Shown here: positions 1 to 7,032 of the stretch, one piece after another
Layout: each line of letters starts with the position of its first letter
Position numbering within the stretch: position 1 is the first letter of the stretch
From: Actinobacteria bacterium 13_1_20CM_4_69_9
GTDB taxonomy: Bacteria > Actinomycetota > Thermoleophilia > Gaiellales > Gaiellaceae
Reading direction: 5' to 3'
NCBI GenBank assembly: GCA_001920085.1
Contig: MNJC01000012.1
Coordinates: 1-16,327 of the forward strand
DNA length: 16,327 nt
Notes under the pieces: model-generated
Told to the model about the DNA's origin: nothing
The model's database searches: none
The model's input: the letters and a program-made list of their open reading frames with translations, nothing else
Program-made: the position numbers and the translations under genes

Positions 1-44
1 TCCGCGCCGACGTGGCCGGACGCTTCGCAGAGGTCGGCACGTGA
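1..44 (+). CDS. C-terminal end of an upstream gene (partial)
   Basis: The frame that starts at base 3 reads RADVAGRFAEVGT and stops at TGA 42-44. That stop overlaps the GTG start of the next gene as GTGA, the coupling arrangement used repeatedly in this window. Thirteen residues are too few to identify the protein. Because the next gene is a stand-alone ABC ATPase, a membrane permease of the same transporter is the natural guess, but this is context only. Confidence 0.45.
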   Translation, partial: RADVAGRFAEVGT

Positions 45-1549
45 GCGAGGCAATCGACGTCCGCGACGTCTTCCGCGTCCACCAGACGGCGGAGGGAGAC
101 GCTGCGGCCCTACAGGGTCTGTCGCTGACGGTGCGCGAAGGCGAGACCGTCACCGTGCTCGGGCCGAGCGGCTCGGGCAAGTCGACGTTCCTGCGCATCC
201 TGGCGGGCCTCGACCGGCCGTCGGCGGGAACGGTGCGCGTGTTCGGCACGGAGCTCGCGAAGCTGCCGGCACGCGACGTCGCGCGCTACCGGACGCACAC
301 GGTCGGGTACGCCGACCAGCACTACGCTCGCGCGCTCGCGCCGGAGCTGACCGCGCGCGAGCTCGTCGGCCTCGAGCTGGGCCTCGCCGGCGCGACGCCG
401 GCCGAGCGCGACCGCCGCGCGGACGAGCTGCTCGAGCGCGTCGGCCTGGCGGACAAACGGGCGGCGCGTCCCGCCGAGCTGTCGGGCGGCGAGCAGCAGC
501 GCGTCGCCGTCGCAGCCTCGCTGGCGCACCGTCCGAAGCTCTTCCTCGCCGACGAGCCGACCGGCGAGCTCGACGCCGAGAGCGCGCGGCTCGTCTACGG
601 GACGATCGGCGAGCTGATCCGCACCGAGCGGTGCACGGCCGTCATCGTCAGCCACGATCCCGAGTCGGCGTCGATCGCCGACCGCGTCATCCGCATTCGC
701 GACGGCCGCGTCAGCGAGGAGTCCGGCGGCTCACTGCGCGAGGAGTCGATCGTCGTAGGGAGAGGCGGGTGGCTGCGCCTGCCGGAGGAGCTGCTGCGCC
801 GCTCCGGCATCCGTACCCACGCGAGCGCCCGGCTCGAGGGACGCGACATCGTGGTTTCCGGCGAAGAGCCGGCCGAGAACGCGCCGACAGTCGAGGCGCT
901 CGAGCGGCCGCGGGAGGCCAGGCCGGTTGCGGCGCTCCGGCGCGTGTCCAAGGGCTATGGCGCGCGGACGGTGCTGGACGGGCTCGCTGCGATGTTCGCG
1001 TCGTCCACGCTGACGGTCGTCACCGGTCCCTCGGGCTCGGGGAAGACGACGCTGCTGCACGTCCTCGCCGGGCTCGAGCTTCCGGACGCCGGCGAGGTCG
1101 ATGTCCTCGGTACCGACGTCGCGCAGCTGGACCGGACGGGGCGCGCGGAATTCCGCCGCGATCACGTCGGCTACGTCGGGCAGCAGCCCGGGCTCGTCCC
1201 GGCGCTCTCGGCACTCGAGAACGTCGAGCTCGCGCTCGCGCTGCGCGGGCTGCCGCAGGACGCTGCACGCGAGCCACTCGTCGCCGTCGGGCTGGAGGAC
1301 CGAATCGAGCAGCGCGTCGCGCGCCTCTCGACCGGAGAGCGCGGCCGAGTCGCGATCGCACGCGCGCTCGCGCCGCGACCCGAGCTGCTCCTCGCCGACG
1401 AGCCGACATCGCGCCTCGACCAGGCGAACGCGATCGCCGTCGGCACGCTGTTCGTCCGCCTCGCGCGCGAGTACGGCGCTGCGGTCGTGTGCGCGACGCA
1501 CGACCCGCTCCTGATCGAGCAGGCGGACGAGACGCTCAGGCTCGGCTAG
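41..1549 (+). CDS. ABC transporter ATPase with two nucleotide-binding domains in one chain
   Basis: The 502-residue protein carries two complete ABC ATPase domains of the LolD/MacB/FtsE type. Domain 1 has Walker A GPSGSGKST (41-49), Q93, signature LSGGEQQRV (147-155), Walker B LFLADE (167-172) and switch H205. Domain 2 has Walker A GPSGSGKTT (329-337), an altered signature LSTGERGRV (429-437), Walker B LLLADE (449-454) and H487. Both sites look competent. No membrane segments are present, so it should act at the inner face of the membrane with separate permeases. The linker, about 235-295, contains a stretch resembling an AbrB/MazE swapped-hairpin domain. The GTG start overlaps the upstream stop (GTGA). 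The substrate cannot be told; lipid, lipoprotein or drug export is usual for this group. The stop TAG lies in the CTAG shared with the convergent gene. Confidence 0.9.
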   Translation: MSEAIDVRDVFRVHQTAEGDAAALQGLSLTVREGETVTVLGPSGSGKSTFLRILAGLDRPSAGTVRVFGTELAKLPARDVARYRTHTVGYADQHYARALAPELTARELVGLELGLAGATPAERDRRADELLERVGLADKRAARPAELSGGEQQRVAVAASLAHRPKLFLADEPTGELDAESARLVYGTIGELIRTERCTAVIVSHDPESASIADRVIRIRDGRVSEESGGSLREESIVVGRGGWLRLPEELLRRSGIRTHASARLEGRDIVVSGEEPAENAPTVEALERPREARPVAALRRVSKGYGARTVLDGLAAMFASSTLTVVTGPSGSGKTTLLHVLAGLELPDAGEVDVLGTDVAQLDRTGRAEFRRDHVGYVGQQPGLVPALSALENVELALALRGLPQDAAREPLVAVGLEDRIEQRVARLSTGERGRVAIARALAPRPELLLADEPTSRLDQANAIAVGTLFVRLAREYGAAVVCATHDPLLIEQADETLRLG

Positions 1550-1950
1550 TGCGCAGTCTGATAGGTCTTCGACATCGCCTGGAGCAGCTTCCAGGCGATG
1601 GACGGCTGCGTCTCGACCAGTGGGCGGAACTCCCACGAGGTCAGCCCGTAGCACTTGAGGTCGCTCTCCGCCGTGATCGTCGCCGTCCGCGCGCTCTCGT
1701 TCAGCAGCGCGACCTCCCCGAAGTAGTCGCCCGGCCCGAGCCGCCGCCGGTCCTCGCCGCCGATCGTCACCTTCGCATTGCCGGACTCGATCACGAAGAA
1801 CCCCACTCCGCTCGACCCTTCCGCGGTCACCGTCTCGCCCGCGTCGAACGTCCGCTGCTTCATCGACGTCGCGATGCGCTCGAGCTCCTTCCGATCCAGG
1901 TCGGAGAAGAGCGGAACGCGCTGAAGGAGATCGACCGCGCCCTCTGCCAC
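1546..1950 (-). CDS. Stand-alone cyclic-nucleotide-binding-domain protein (Crp/Fnr-type sensor without HTH)
   Basis: The 134 residues form one cNMP-binding beta-roll. A helical lead-in (DLLQRVPLFSDLDRKELERIA) is followed by the roll with GVGFFVIESG (48-57) and a phosphate-binding cassette reading GDYFGEVALLNESARTATI (74-92), where E79 and R88 occupy the usual sugar- and phosphate-contacting positions. No DNA-binding or catalytic domain follows, so it is a single-domain cAMP/cGMP sensor or a structural relative. The GTG at 1950 is preferred over the upstream GTG at 1986: it avoids overlap with the divergent gene, matches the usual start of such proteins just before the first helix, and has a -10-like CATAGT six bases upstream. 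Its stop overlaps that of the convergent ABC gene in CTAG. Its effector partner is unknown. Confidence 0.85.
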   Translation of the reverse strand: MAEGAVDLLQRVPLFSDLDRKELERIATSMKQRTFDAGETVTAEGSSGVGFFVIESGNAKVTIGGEDRRRLGPGDYFGEVALLNESARTATITAESDLKCYGLTSWEFRPLVETQPSIAWKLLQAMSKTYQTAH

Positions 1951-1975
1951 GCGAGGACTATGCCACACTGGAACG
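1951..1975. promoter_or_regulatory. Compact divergent promoter region
   Basis: Only 25 bases separate the two divergent start codons. On the - strand CATAGT (1957-1962) lies six bases before the GTG of the cNMP-binding gene. On the + strand CACACT (1964-1969) lies six bases before the GTG of the MBL hydrolase gene. Both fit the -10 placement expected for leaderless transcripts. A -35-like GTGAGC for the - strand (1981-1986) is weak, and none is clear for the + strand. Two polymerases could not occupy both boxes at once. Confidence 0.4.
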
Positions 1976-2701
1976 GTGAAGCTCACGATCGTCGGTTGCT
2001 CGCCGGCGTGGCCGAACCCCGGCGGCGCGCAGTCCGGCTACCTCGTCGAAGGCAGCGGACGGCTGCTGCTCGACTGCGGGCCCGGCGTCCTCCCGCGTCT
2101 CCGCGAGCAGGACGGCTGGCCGCGCGTCGATGCGATCGTGATCACGCACTTCCATCTCGACCATTGGGGCGACCTCGTGCCGTGGACGTTCGGCGCGATG
2201 TACGGCCCGGGTCGCGACACGCCCAAGCCCGACCTCTGGCTGCCGCCGGGCGGGCTCGCCGAGCTCGAGCAATTCGGCCAGAAGTTCGGCGTGCCGGGCA
2301 TGTTCTCCGACGGGTTCGCACCCCGCGAATACAACGAAGGCGAGCCGTTCCAAACGTGTGGGCTGACGGTGACGGCGTTGCGCGTGCCGCACTACCAGCT
2401 GCAGACGTTCGCGCTGCGCGTGAGCGACGGCATGTCGACGCTCGCGTACTCGGGCGACTCGGCGCCGAGCCCGCAGCTCGCGGAGGTCGGGCGGGATGCG
2501 GACCTGTTCCTCTGCGAGGCAACGCTGCGCGAGAGCGTCGAGGGCGGGAACGGCCTGCGCGGTCACCTGTCGGCGGAGGAAGCCGTCGCGGCGTTTCACG
2601 ACTCAGGCGCGAAGCGGCTCGTGATCATCCATCGGCCGGACGAGCTGCCGCTCGACGAAGGCATCGAGCGCGCGTCCGACGGCGACGTCTACGTCTTCTG
2701 A
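1976..2701 (+). CDS. Metallo-beta-lactamase-fold hydrolase (RNase Z-like group)
   Basis: The 241-residue protein is a complete MBL-fold hydrolase that probably binds two metal ions. The HxHxDH motif is HFHLDH (58-63, after ITHF), with further candidate ligands H139 (RVPHYQ), D161 (YSGDS), H197 (GHLSAEEA) and H219 (VIIHRPDE). The VGCSPAWPNPGG opening and the SGD and GHLSA blocks resemble the RNase Z/ElaC-like and phosphodiesterase branch rather than true beta-lactamases. No signal peptide or exosite arm is evident, so it is probably cytoplasmic. The substrate is not predictable; a phosphodiester or other small ester is possible. The GTG start is probably leaderless. Its 3' end overlaps that of the convergent SGNH hydrolase gene by 13 bases. 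Confidence 0.87.
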   Translation: MKLTIVGCSPAWPNPGGAQSGYLVEGSGRLLLDCGPGVLPRLREQDGWPRVDAIVITHFHLDHWGDLVPWTFGAMYGPGRDTPKPDLWLPPGGLAELEQFGQKFGVPGMFSDGFAPREYNEGEPFQTCGLTVTALRVPHYQLQTFALRVSDGMSTLAYSGDSAPSPQLAEVGRDADLFLCEATLRESVEGGNGLRGHLSAEEAVAAFHDSGAKRLVIIHRPDELPLDEGIERASDGDVYVF

Positions 2702-3255
2702 AGCGCGGCTAGCACGACATCGGCGAGCCGCCGGTAGCCATCCTCGTTCGGATGGTCGCCTTCGAACGTCCACTCCTGGCGCATCCGACCCGGCCGCTCC
2801 GGATCTTCGAGCGTGTCGTGGAACGGCAACAGCTGAACCTCCTCCTCACGCGCGATCTGCACGATCAGGTCGTTGAGGGTGCGGATCCTCGGCTCCGCGT
2901 CGGGCCAGCCATTGTTCCAGGGCAGCACGTCGGCCAGCGCGACGCGGAGGCCGAGCTCCTTTCCCTGCCGCACCATGGCGCGCAGGCCCGAAGCCGCGTC
3001 GTCGACGCCGCGCCCCTGGGCGATGTCGTTGATGCCGCCCTGCACGATCAGCACGTCCGCGCCCCGAGCACACTCGTCGAGCCGTGCCGCGATCTCGTCG
3101 GTCCGCTGGCCGTAAACGCCGCAGTTGCGGATGTCCAGCCGCGGATCTGCGCGCGCGGCCCAGACGTCCCACCCGCGCAGGCCGGGCGATCCCTCCGTGA
3201 TCGAGTCACCGAGGGCCGCGACGACGATGGAGGGCCGGGACAACGGAGCTATCAT
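2689..3255 (-). CDS. SGNH/GDSL-family hydrolase
   Basis: The 188-residue protein shows all four SGNH blocks: GDSIT (16-20, nucleophile S18), the oxyanion-hole glycine in NCGVYGQRTDE (G46), GGIND (N76), and EGDHPNEDGYRRL with catalytic H168. The residue three before that histidine is E165 where the family usually has Asp, with D167 beside it. There is no signal peptide, so a cytoplasmic esterase, thioesterase or lipase-like role is likely, substrate unknown. The frame stays open upstream to 3522, but that part is low-complexity and lies opposite the cheB-like gene. ATG 3255 sits ten residues before the first conserved strand and is chosen for that reason. A GAGG three bases upstream is a weak ribosome-binding site. 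Confidence 0.87.
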   Translation of the reverse strand: MIAPLSRPSIVVAALGDSITEGSPGLRGWDVWAARADPRLDIRNCGVYGQRTDEIAARLDECARGADVLIVQGGINDIAQGRGVDDAASGLRAMVRQGKELGLRVALADVLPWNNGWPDAEPRIRTLNDLIVQIAREEEVQLLPFHDTLEDPERPGRMRQEWTFEGDHPNEDGYRRLADVVLAALQKT

Positions 3256-3283
3256 CGACCTCAGTGCATTGAAACGGAGAGGC

Positions 3284-4315
3284 GTGTCGCCTGACGACCA
3301 CACAACTGGGCACGACATCGTCGTCGTGGGCGCGTCTGCCGGCGGAGTCGAGGCGCTGCGCAAGATCACTGCGAGGCTTCCCGCAGATCTGCCCGCGAGC
3401 GTCTTCGTCGTCCTGCACGTCCCGGCGATCGCCACGAGCGTGCTGCCGGCCATCCTGGAACGCGTCGGCGACCTTCCGGCGGCGCACGCCGAGGATGAGG
3501 GCCAGATCGAGCGCGGCCGCATCTACGTCGCGCCCCCTGACCACCATCTCCTGCTCCAGTCCGGCATCATGCGCGTGAACCGCGGCCCGCGAGAGAACGG
3601 GTATCGGCCCGCCATCGACCCGACATTCCGCACCGCGGCCGCGACCTACGGCTCGCGCGTAGTCGGGGTGATCCTCTCCGGCGTGCTCGACGACGGAACG
3701 GCCGGGCTCGCAACCGTCAAGACGCACGGTGGGCGTGCGCTCGTCCAGGACCCCGCCGACGCGCTCTACCCGATGATGCCCACCAGTGCCATCCACGCCG
3801 CCGAGCCGGATCTCGTCGCGCCCGCGGAGGAGCTCGCCGACATGATCGTGCACCTGGCGCACGAGGCCGTGCCGGCGACGATGGCGCCCACCGACGACCC
3901 GCTTTTGAACGAGGAGGAGTACAGCGCGATCGACCGCGCCGCGAGCGACCGTCCGCAGCCCGGAAGCCCTTCCGGCTTCGTGTGCCCCGATTGCGGCGGC
4001 GCGCTCTGGGAGATGGAGGACGACACCGGGCTGCTGCGCTTCCGCTGCCGAACGGGCCACGCCTACTCGATCGAGAGCCTCGCGGCGGAGCAGACCGAGA
4101 CGGTCGAGACCGCCCTCTGGGCTGCGCTGCGCGCGCTCGAGGAGCGCGCCGCGATGGCGCGCCGCATGGCCGGGCGGCTACACGGGCGCGGCAGCAAGCG
4201 TTCGGCCGCAAGGTTCGAGGCGCAGGCCGACGCGGCGGTGCAGCAGGCGCTCGTGATCCGCGAGGCTCTGACGCACATAACGCCGCTGACCGAGCCTGCG
4301 GGACAAGCGCGGTGA
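3284..4315 (+). CDS. cheB: CheB-type protein-glutamate methylesterase without receiver domain, C-terminal zinc-ribbon-like segment
   Basis: Counted from GTG 3284, the 343-residue protein begins directly with the CheB esterase fold. Its catalytic triad is S18 (GASAGG), H45 (VLHVP) and D137 (VLDDGTAGL). The N-terminal receiver domain of classical CheB is absent, so it is not controlled by phosphorylation in cis. Residues 232-262 hold C234-x2-C237 and C255-x3-H259, which look like a small zinc ribbon, and a helical tail of about 70 residues follows. This layout is known in CheB proteins next to CheR-PAS fusions. An in-frame ATG at 3227 would give 362 residues but would overlap the divergent hydrolase gene. 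The GGAGAGG just before GTG 3284 is unusually close, so the start is uncertain. The stop overlaps the next start (GTGA). Confidence 0.9.
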   Translation: MSPDDHTTGHDIVVVGASAGGVEALRKITARLPADLPASVFVVLHVPAIATSVLPAILERVGDLPAAHAEDEGQIERGRIYVAPPDHHLLLQSGIMRVNRGPRENGYRPAIDPTFRTAAATYGSRVVGVILSGVLDDGTAGLATVKTHGGRALVQDPADALYPMMPTSAIHAAEPDLVAPAEELADMIVHLAHEAVPATMAPTDDPLLNEEEYSAIDRAASDRPQPGSPSGFVCPDCGGALWEMEDDTGLLRFRCRTGHAYSIESLAAEQTETVETALWAALRALEERAAMARRMAGRLHGRGSKRSAARFEAQADAAVQQALVIREALTHITPLTEPAGQAR

Positions 4316-6171
4316 GCACACCCGAGCGAGACCCGGAGTTCGAGGAGCTGCTCGCGTTCATCCGCGACCAGCGCGGCTTCGACTTCACCGGCTACAAGCG
4401 TCCCAGCCTGCGGCGGCGCATCTCGAAGCGCATGAAGGACGTACGGGTCGCCACGTTTCCTGCCTATCGGGCGTACCTCGAGCAGAACCCGGACGAGTTC
4501 GTCGAGCTCTTCAACACCATTCTCATCAACGTCACCGCGTTCTTCCGGGACGACGTCGCGTGGGATCACCTGCGGACAGAGGTCGTGCCGCAGATCCTCG
4601 AGCTGAACGACGGCCTCGAAGGAACCATCCGCATGTGGTCCACGGGCTGCGCCACCGGCGAAGAAGCGTTCTCGCTGGCAATGTCCTTTGCCGAGGAGCT
4701 CGGCGATGACGAATTCAAGCGCCGGGTCAAGATCTACGCGACGGACATCGACGACGACGCGCTCACGAGCGGACGTCACGCGGAGTACTCCGCCAAGCAG
4801 ATGGAGCCGGTGCCGGCCGATCTACGCGAGCGCTACTTCGAGCAGAGAAACGGCAACTTCGCGTTCCGCACCGACCTTCGGCGCGCGGTCATCTTCGGCC
4901 GCCACGACCTGATTCAGGATCCGCCGATCTCGCGTATCTCGCTTCTGCTCTCGCGTAACACGCTGATGTACTTCGACTCTCAGACTCAGCGCCGCATCCT
5001 CGCGAACTTCAGCTTCTCGCTCCGCGAGGGCGGCTACCTGTTCCTCGGCAAGTCGGAGGCCCTCGCAGCGCGCAGCGACCTCTTCGTACCGGTCGATCTC
5101 AAGCGCCGCATCTTCAAGAAGGCGCAGCGCACCGCGCCGCTGCAAATCCAGGCCGCCGTGACCGTCGAGGAGCAAGAGGCGCTCGCACAGCTCGCAGCCG
5201 CCGCGCTGATCCGCGATGCCGGCTTCGACGCGGTCCCCGTTGCCCAGCTCGTCGTCGACCGAGCGGAAAACCTCGTGCTCGCGAACCTCCAGGCACGCGC
5301 GCTCTTCGCGCTCAGCGCTCGCGACCTCGGGCGCCCGTTCAAGGACCTCGAGGTGTCCTTCAGGCCCATCGAGCTGCGCTCGCGCATCGAGCAGGTGTAC
5401 TCCGAGCGGCACATCATCTCGCTGCGCGACGTCGAGTGGAGAAGTGGCAACGAGGTGCGATACGTCGACGTGCAGATCTCGCCGTTGATCGCGGTCACGG
5501 GCGCGGTCGTCGGCGCGGGCATCACGTTCACCGAGGTCACCAGATACCGGCGGCTGCAGCAGGCACTCGAAGACTCGAAGCACGAGATGGAGACCGCGTA
5601 CGAAGAGCTGCAGTCGACGGTGGAGGAGCTCGAGACGACGAACGAGGAGTTGCAGTCGACCAACGAAGAGCTCGAGACGACGAACGAAGAGCTGCAGTCG
5701 ACGAACGAAGAGCTCGAGACGATGAACGAAGAGCTGCAGTCGACGAACGAGGAGCTCGAGACGATGAACGACGAGCTGAACGAGCGCAGCTTCGAGCTGA
5801 ACGCGGCGAACGCCTTTCTCGAGGCCGTCCTGAGCAGCCTGCAGGCCGGCGTCATCGTCGTCGACAAGAACTTCGTCATCACCGCCTGGAACGAGGGGGC
5901 GCGAGACCTCTGGGGCCTCCGCCAGGACGAGGTGGTCGGGAAGCACCTGAACAACCTCGATATCGGCCTGCCGGTCGACGACCTGCGCACGCCCATGCGC
6001 GACACGCTCGCGACGGGCATCGGCACTCATCTCGAGATCCCCGCGGTCAACCGCCGGGGCCGGCACGTCACGTCGCGGGTCAGCCTGATGCCGCTCGTCG
6101 CCGGTGACGGGGAAGCTCGCGGCCTGATCATGCTGACCCAGGCCGACGGCGTCGACGGAGGCAGGCCTTGA
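4312..6171 (+). CDS. cheR: CheR-type methyltransferase fused to coiled coil and PAS domains
   Basis: The 619-residue protein opens with a CheR N-terminal helical domain (about 8-85, including YKRPSLRRRISKRM and TAFFRD). A SAM-dependent methyltransferase domain follows, with STGCATGEEAFSLAM (110-124), ATDIDDDAL (143-151) and SRNTLMYFD (214-222, for the more usual CRNxLIYF). Residues 302-412 resemble a PAS domain, 413-500 form a heptad coiled coil made of 14-residue repeats, and 500-612 form a second PAS domain (AGVIVVDKNFVITAWNEGA). It should methylate glutamates on a sensor protein, with the PAS part as signal input, opposite to the CheB partner encoded just upstream. No receptor gene is nearby. 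The GTG start overlaps the CheB stop (GTGA), and its own stop overlaps the kinase start (TTGA). Confidence 0.92.
   Translation: MSTPERDPEFEELLAFIRDQRGFDFTGYKRPSLRRRISKRMKDVRVATFPAYRAYLEQNPDEFVELFNTILINVTAFFRDDVAWDHLRTEVVPQILELNDGLEGTIRMWSTGCATGEEAFSLAMSFAEELGDDEFKRRVKIYATDIDDDALTSGRHAEYSAKQMEPVPADLRERYFEQRNGNFAFRTDLRRAVIFGRHDLIQDPPISRISLLLSRNTLMYFDSQTQRRILANFSFSLREGGYLFLGKSEALAARSDLFVPVDLKRRIFKKAQRTAPLQIQAAVTVEEQEALAQLAAAALIRDAGFDAVPVAQLVVDRAENLVLANLQARALFALSARDLGRPFKDLEVSFRPIELRSRIEQVYSERHIISLRDVEWRSGNEVRYVDVQISPLIAVTGAVVGAGITFTEVTRYRRLQQALEDSKHEMETAYEELQSTVEELETTNEELQSTNEELETTNEELQSTNEELETMNEELQSTNEELETMNDELNERSFELNAANAFLEAVLSSLQAGVIVVDKNFVITAWNEGARDLWGLRQDEVVGKHLNNLDIGLPVDDLRTPMRDTLATGIGTHLEIPAVNRRGRHVTSRVSLMPLVAGDGEARGLIMLTQADGVDGGRP
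5602..5769 (+). repeat. Four tandem 42-bp units encoding a 14-residue coiled-coil repeat
   Basis: Units begin at 5602, 5644, 5686 and 5728 and encode variants of EELQSTNEELETTN. Units 3 and 4 differ at only one silent base, and unit 2 differs from unit 3 at a few positions, so the repeat is visible in the DNA as well as the protein. Each unit is two heptads of the parallel coiled coil linking the two PAS-like domains. Such ELQSTNEELET repeats are well known in CheR-PAS proteins. Confidence 0.9.
6157..6161 (+). promoter_or_regulatory. Ribosome-binding site deciding a TTG start
   Basis: GGAGG ends six bases before TTG 6168, inside the 3' end of the cheR-like gene. It is one of the few clear Shine-Dalgarno sites here and supports the unusual TTG as the kinase start, overlapping the upstream stop as TTGA. 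Confidence 0.6.
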
Positions 6172-7032
6172 CGGCGGTCGCGCCGTTCTACACCGGCGAG
6201 CTCGAACAGCTCGCGCTCGTCCTCGAGCGCCTCCCGATCGGCGTGATCATGTTCGACACGAGGCGGAAGCAGGTGGCGTTCGTCAACGCCGCCGCGCGCC
6301 GGCTCCTGCATCCGGAGCCGCTGCGGCGGGGCCGGGATCTGCCCGAGCCGTGGCGCCGGTCTGATCGAAGACGTCTCGGACCGCGAGCGGCGCGCGCGGG
6401 CCGAGCGCGAGTTCGTCGCCAACGCCGCCCACGAGCTGCTGACGCCGCTGACGGGGATCGTGGGGGCGGCGCACGTGCTGCAGGCGGGCGCCAAGGACGT
6501 CCCGGAGGAGCGAGAGCGGTTCATCAACCACATAGCCGCCGAGTGCAGCCGGCTCACGCGTGTCGCACGCTCCCTGCTCGTGCTCGCCCGCGCGCAATCC
6601 GGCGAGGAGCCGCCGCGCCTCGAGATCCTTTCTCTAAGTCGGCTGCTCTGCGAGCTCGCCGACCTCATCGAGGTGGACGTGACCGTGCGATGCGACGAGG
6701 ACGTGACCGTCTTCGCCGACGCGGACCTGCTGGTCCAGGCGCTGGTCAATCTCGTCGCGAACGCGGAGCGGCACGGATCCGGCGGGGAGCTCGTCGTCGA
6801 GGCTCGTGAGATACCCGGGAAAATCGTCGAGATCGATGTGATCGATACTCAGACCGCAGGTCCGCACCTCCAGGGGTTTCAGAGGCGCTTCCGCACCGCG
6901 GCCGGTCGCGACGGAGGAGGCTTCGGGCTCGGCCTCTCGATCGCACAGCAGTCGCTCGAGGTCATGGGCGCGAATCTGCTGCTCGACGGCAGCTCGGCGC
7001 GCGTCGAGATCCCCCGCGGGCTTCCGCAATGA
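6168..7032 (+). pseudogene. PAS histidine kinase with broken reading frame
   Basis: The TTG-started frame encodes the first half of a PAS domain (LPIGVIMFDTRRKQVAFVNAA) up to about 6350. It then runs into low-complexity arginine-rich sequence and stops at 6809. From about 6358 the kinase continues in the next frame: LIEDVSDRERRARAER, an H-box FVANAAHELLTPLTG (histidine at 6430-6432), N-box NLVANAERHG, an F-like FQRRFRT and G2 GGGFGLGLS, ending at 7032. The first usual start codon in that frame is GTG 6460, beyond the histidine, so a working kinase needs a frame change. The second half of the PAS domain, roughly 40-60 residues by family norm, also appears missing. The G1 box is degenerate (DTQTAG instead of DxGxG). 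Either the gene is decaying or the sequence has an error here. The stop overlaps the regulator start (ATGA). Confidence 0.75.

Noticed and set aside
1950..1986. The longer start (GTG 1986) of the cNMP-binding protein
   Set aside because: It overlaps the divergent MBL gene and adds residues without family likeness. GTG 1950 fits family length and the -10 box.
631..2712. A 693-codon + strand open frame across the ABC, cNMP-binding and MBL genes
   Set aside because: Arginine/alanine-rich, no domain pattern, and out of frame with or antisense to three well-supported genes; a by-product of high GC.
5602..5769. CRISPR-like array
   Set aside because: The repeats are directly adjacent without spacers, in frame and encode a coiled coil.
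4822..6066. A 414-codon - strand open frame with leucine/arginine/valine repeats
   Set aside because: The repeats are the reverse reading of the 42-bp coiled-coil units in the CheR-PAS gene.
3284..6171. A chemotaxis operon
   Set aside because: CheB and CheR are present, but no receptor, CheA, CheW, CheY or flagellar gene is in the window.
6460..7032. A separate short kinase gene starting at GTG 6460
   Set aside because: It would lack the phosphoacceptor histidine at 6430-6432 and has no ribosome-binding site; it is the tail of the broken kinase.
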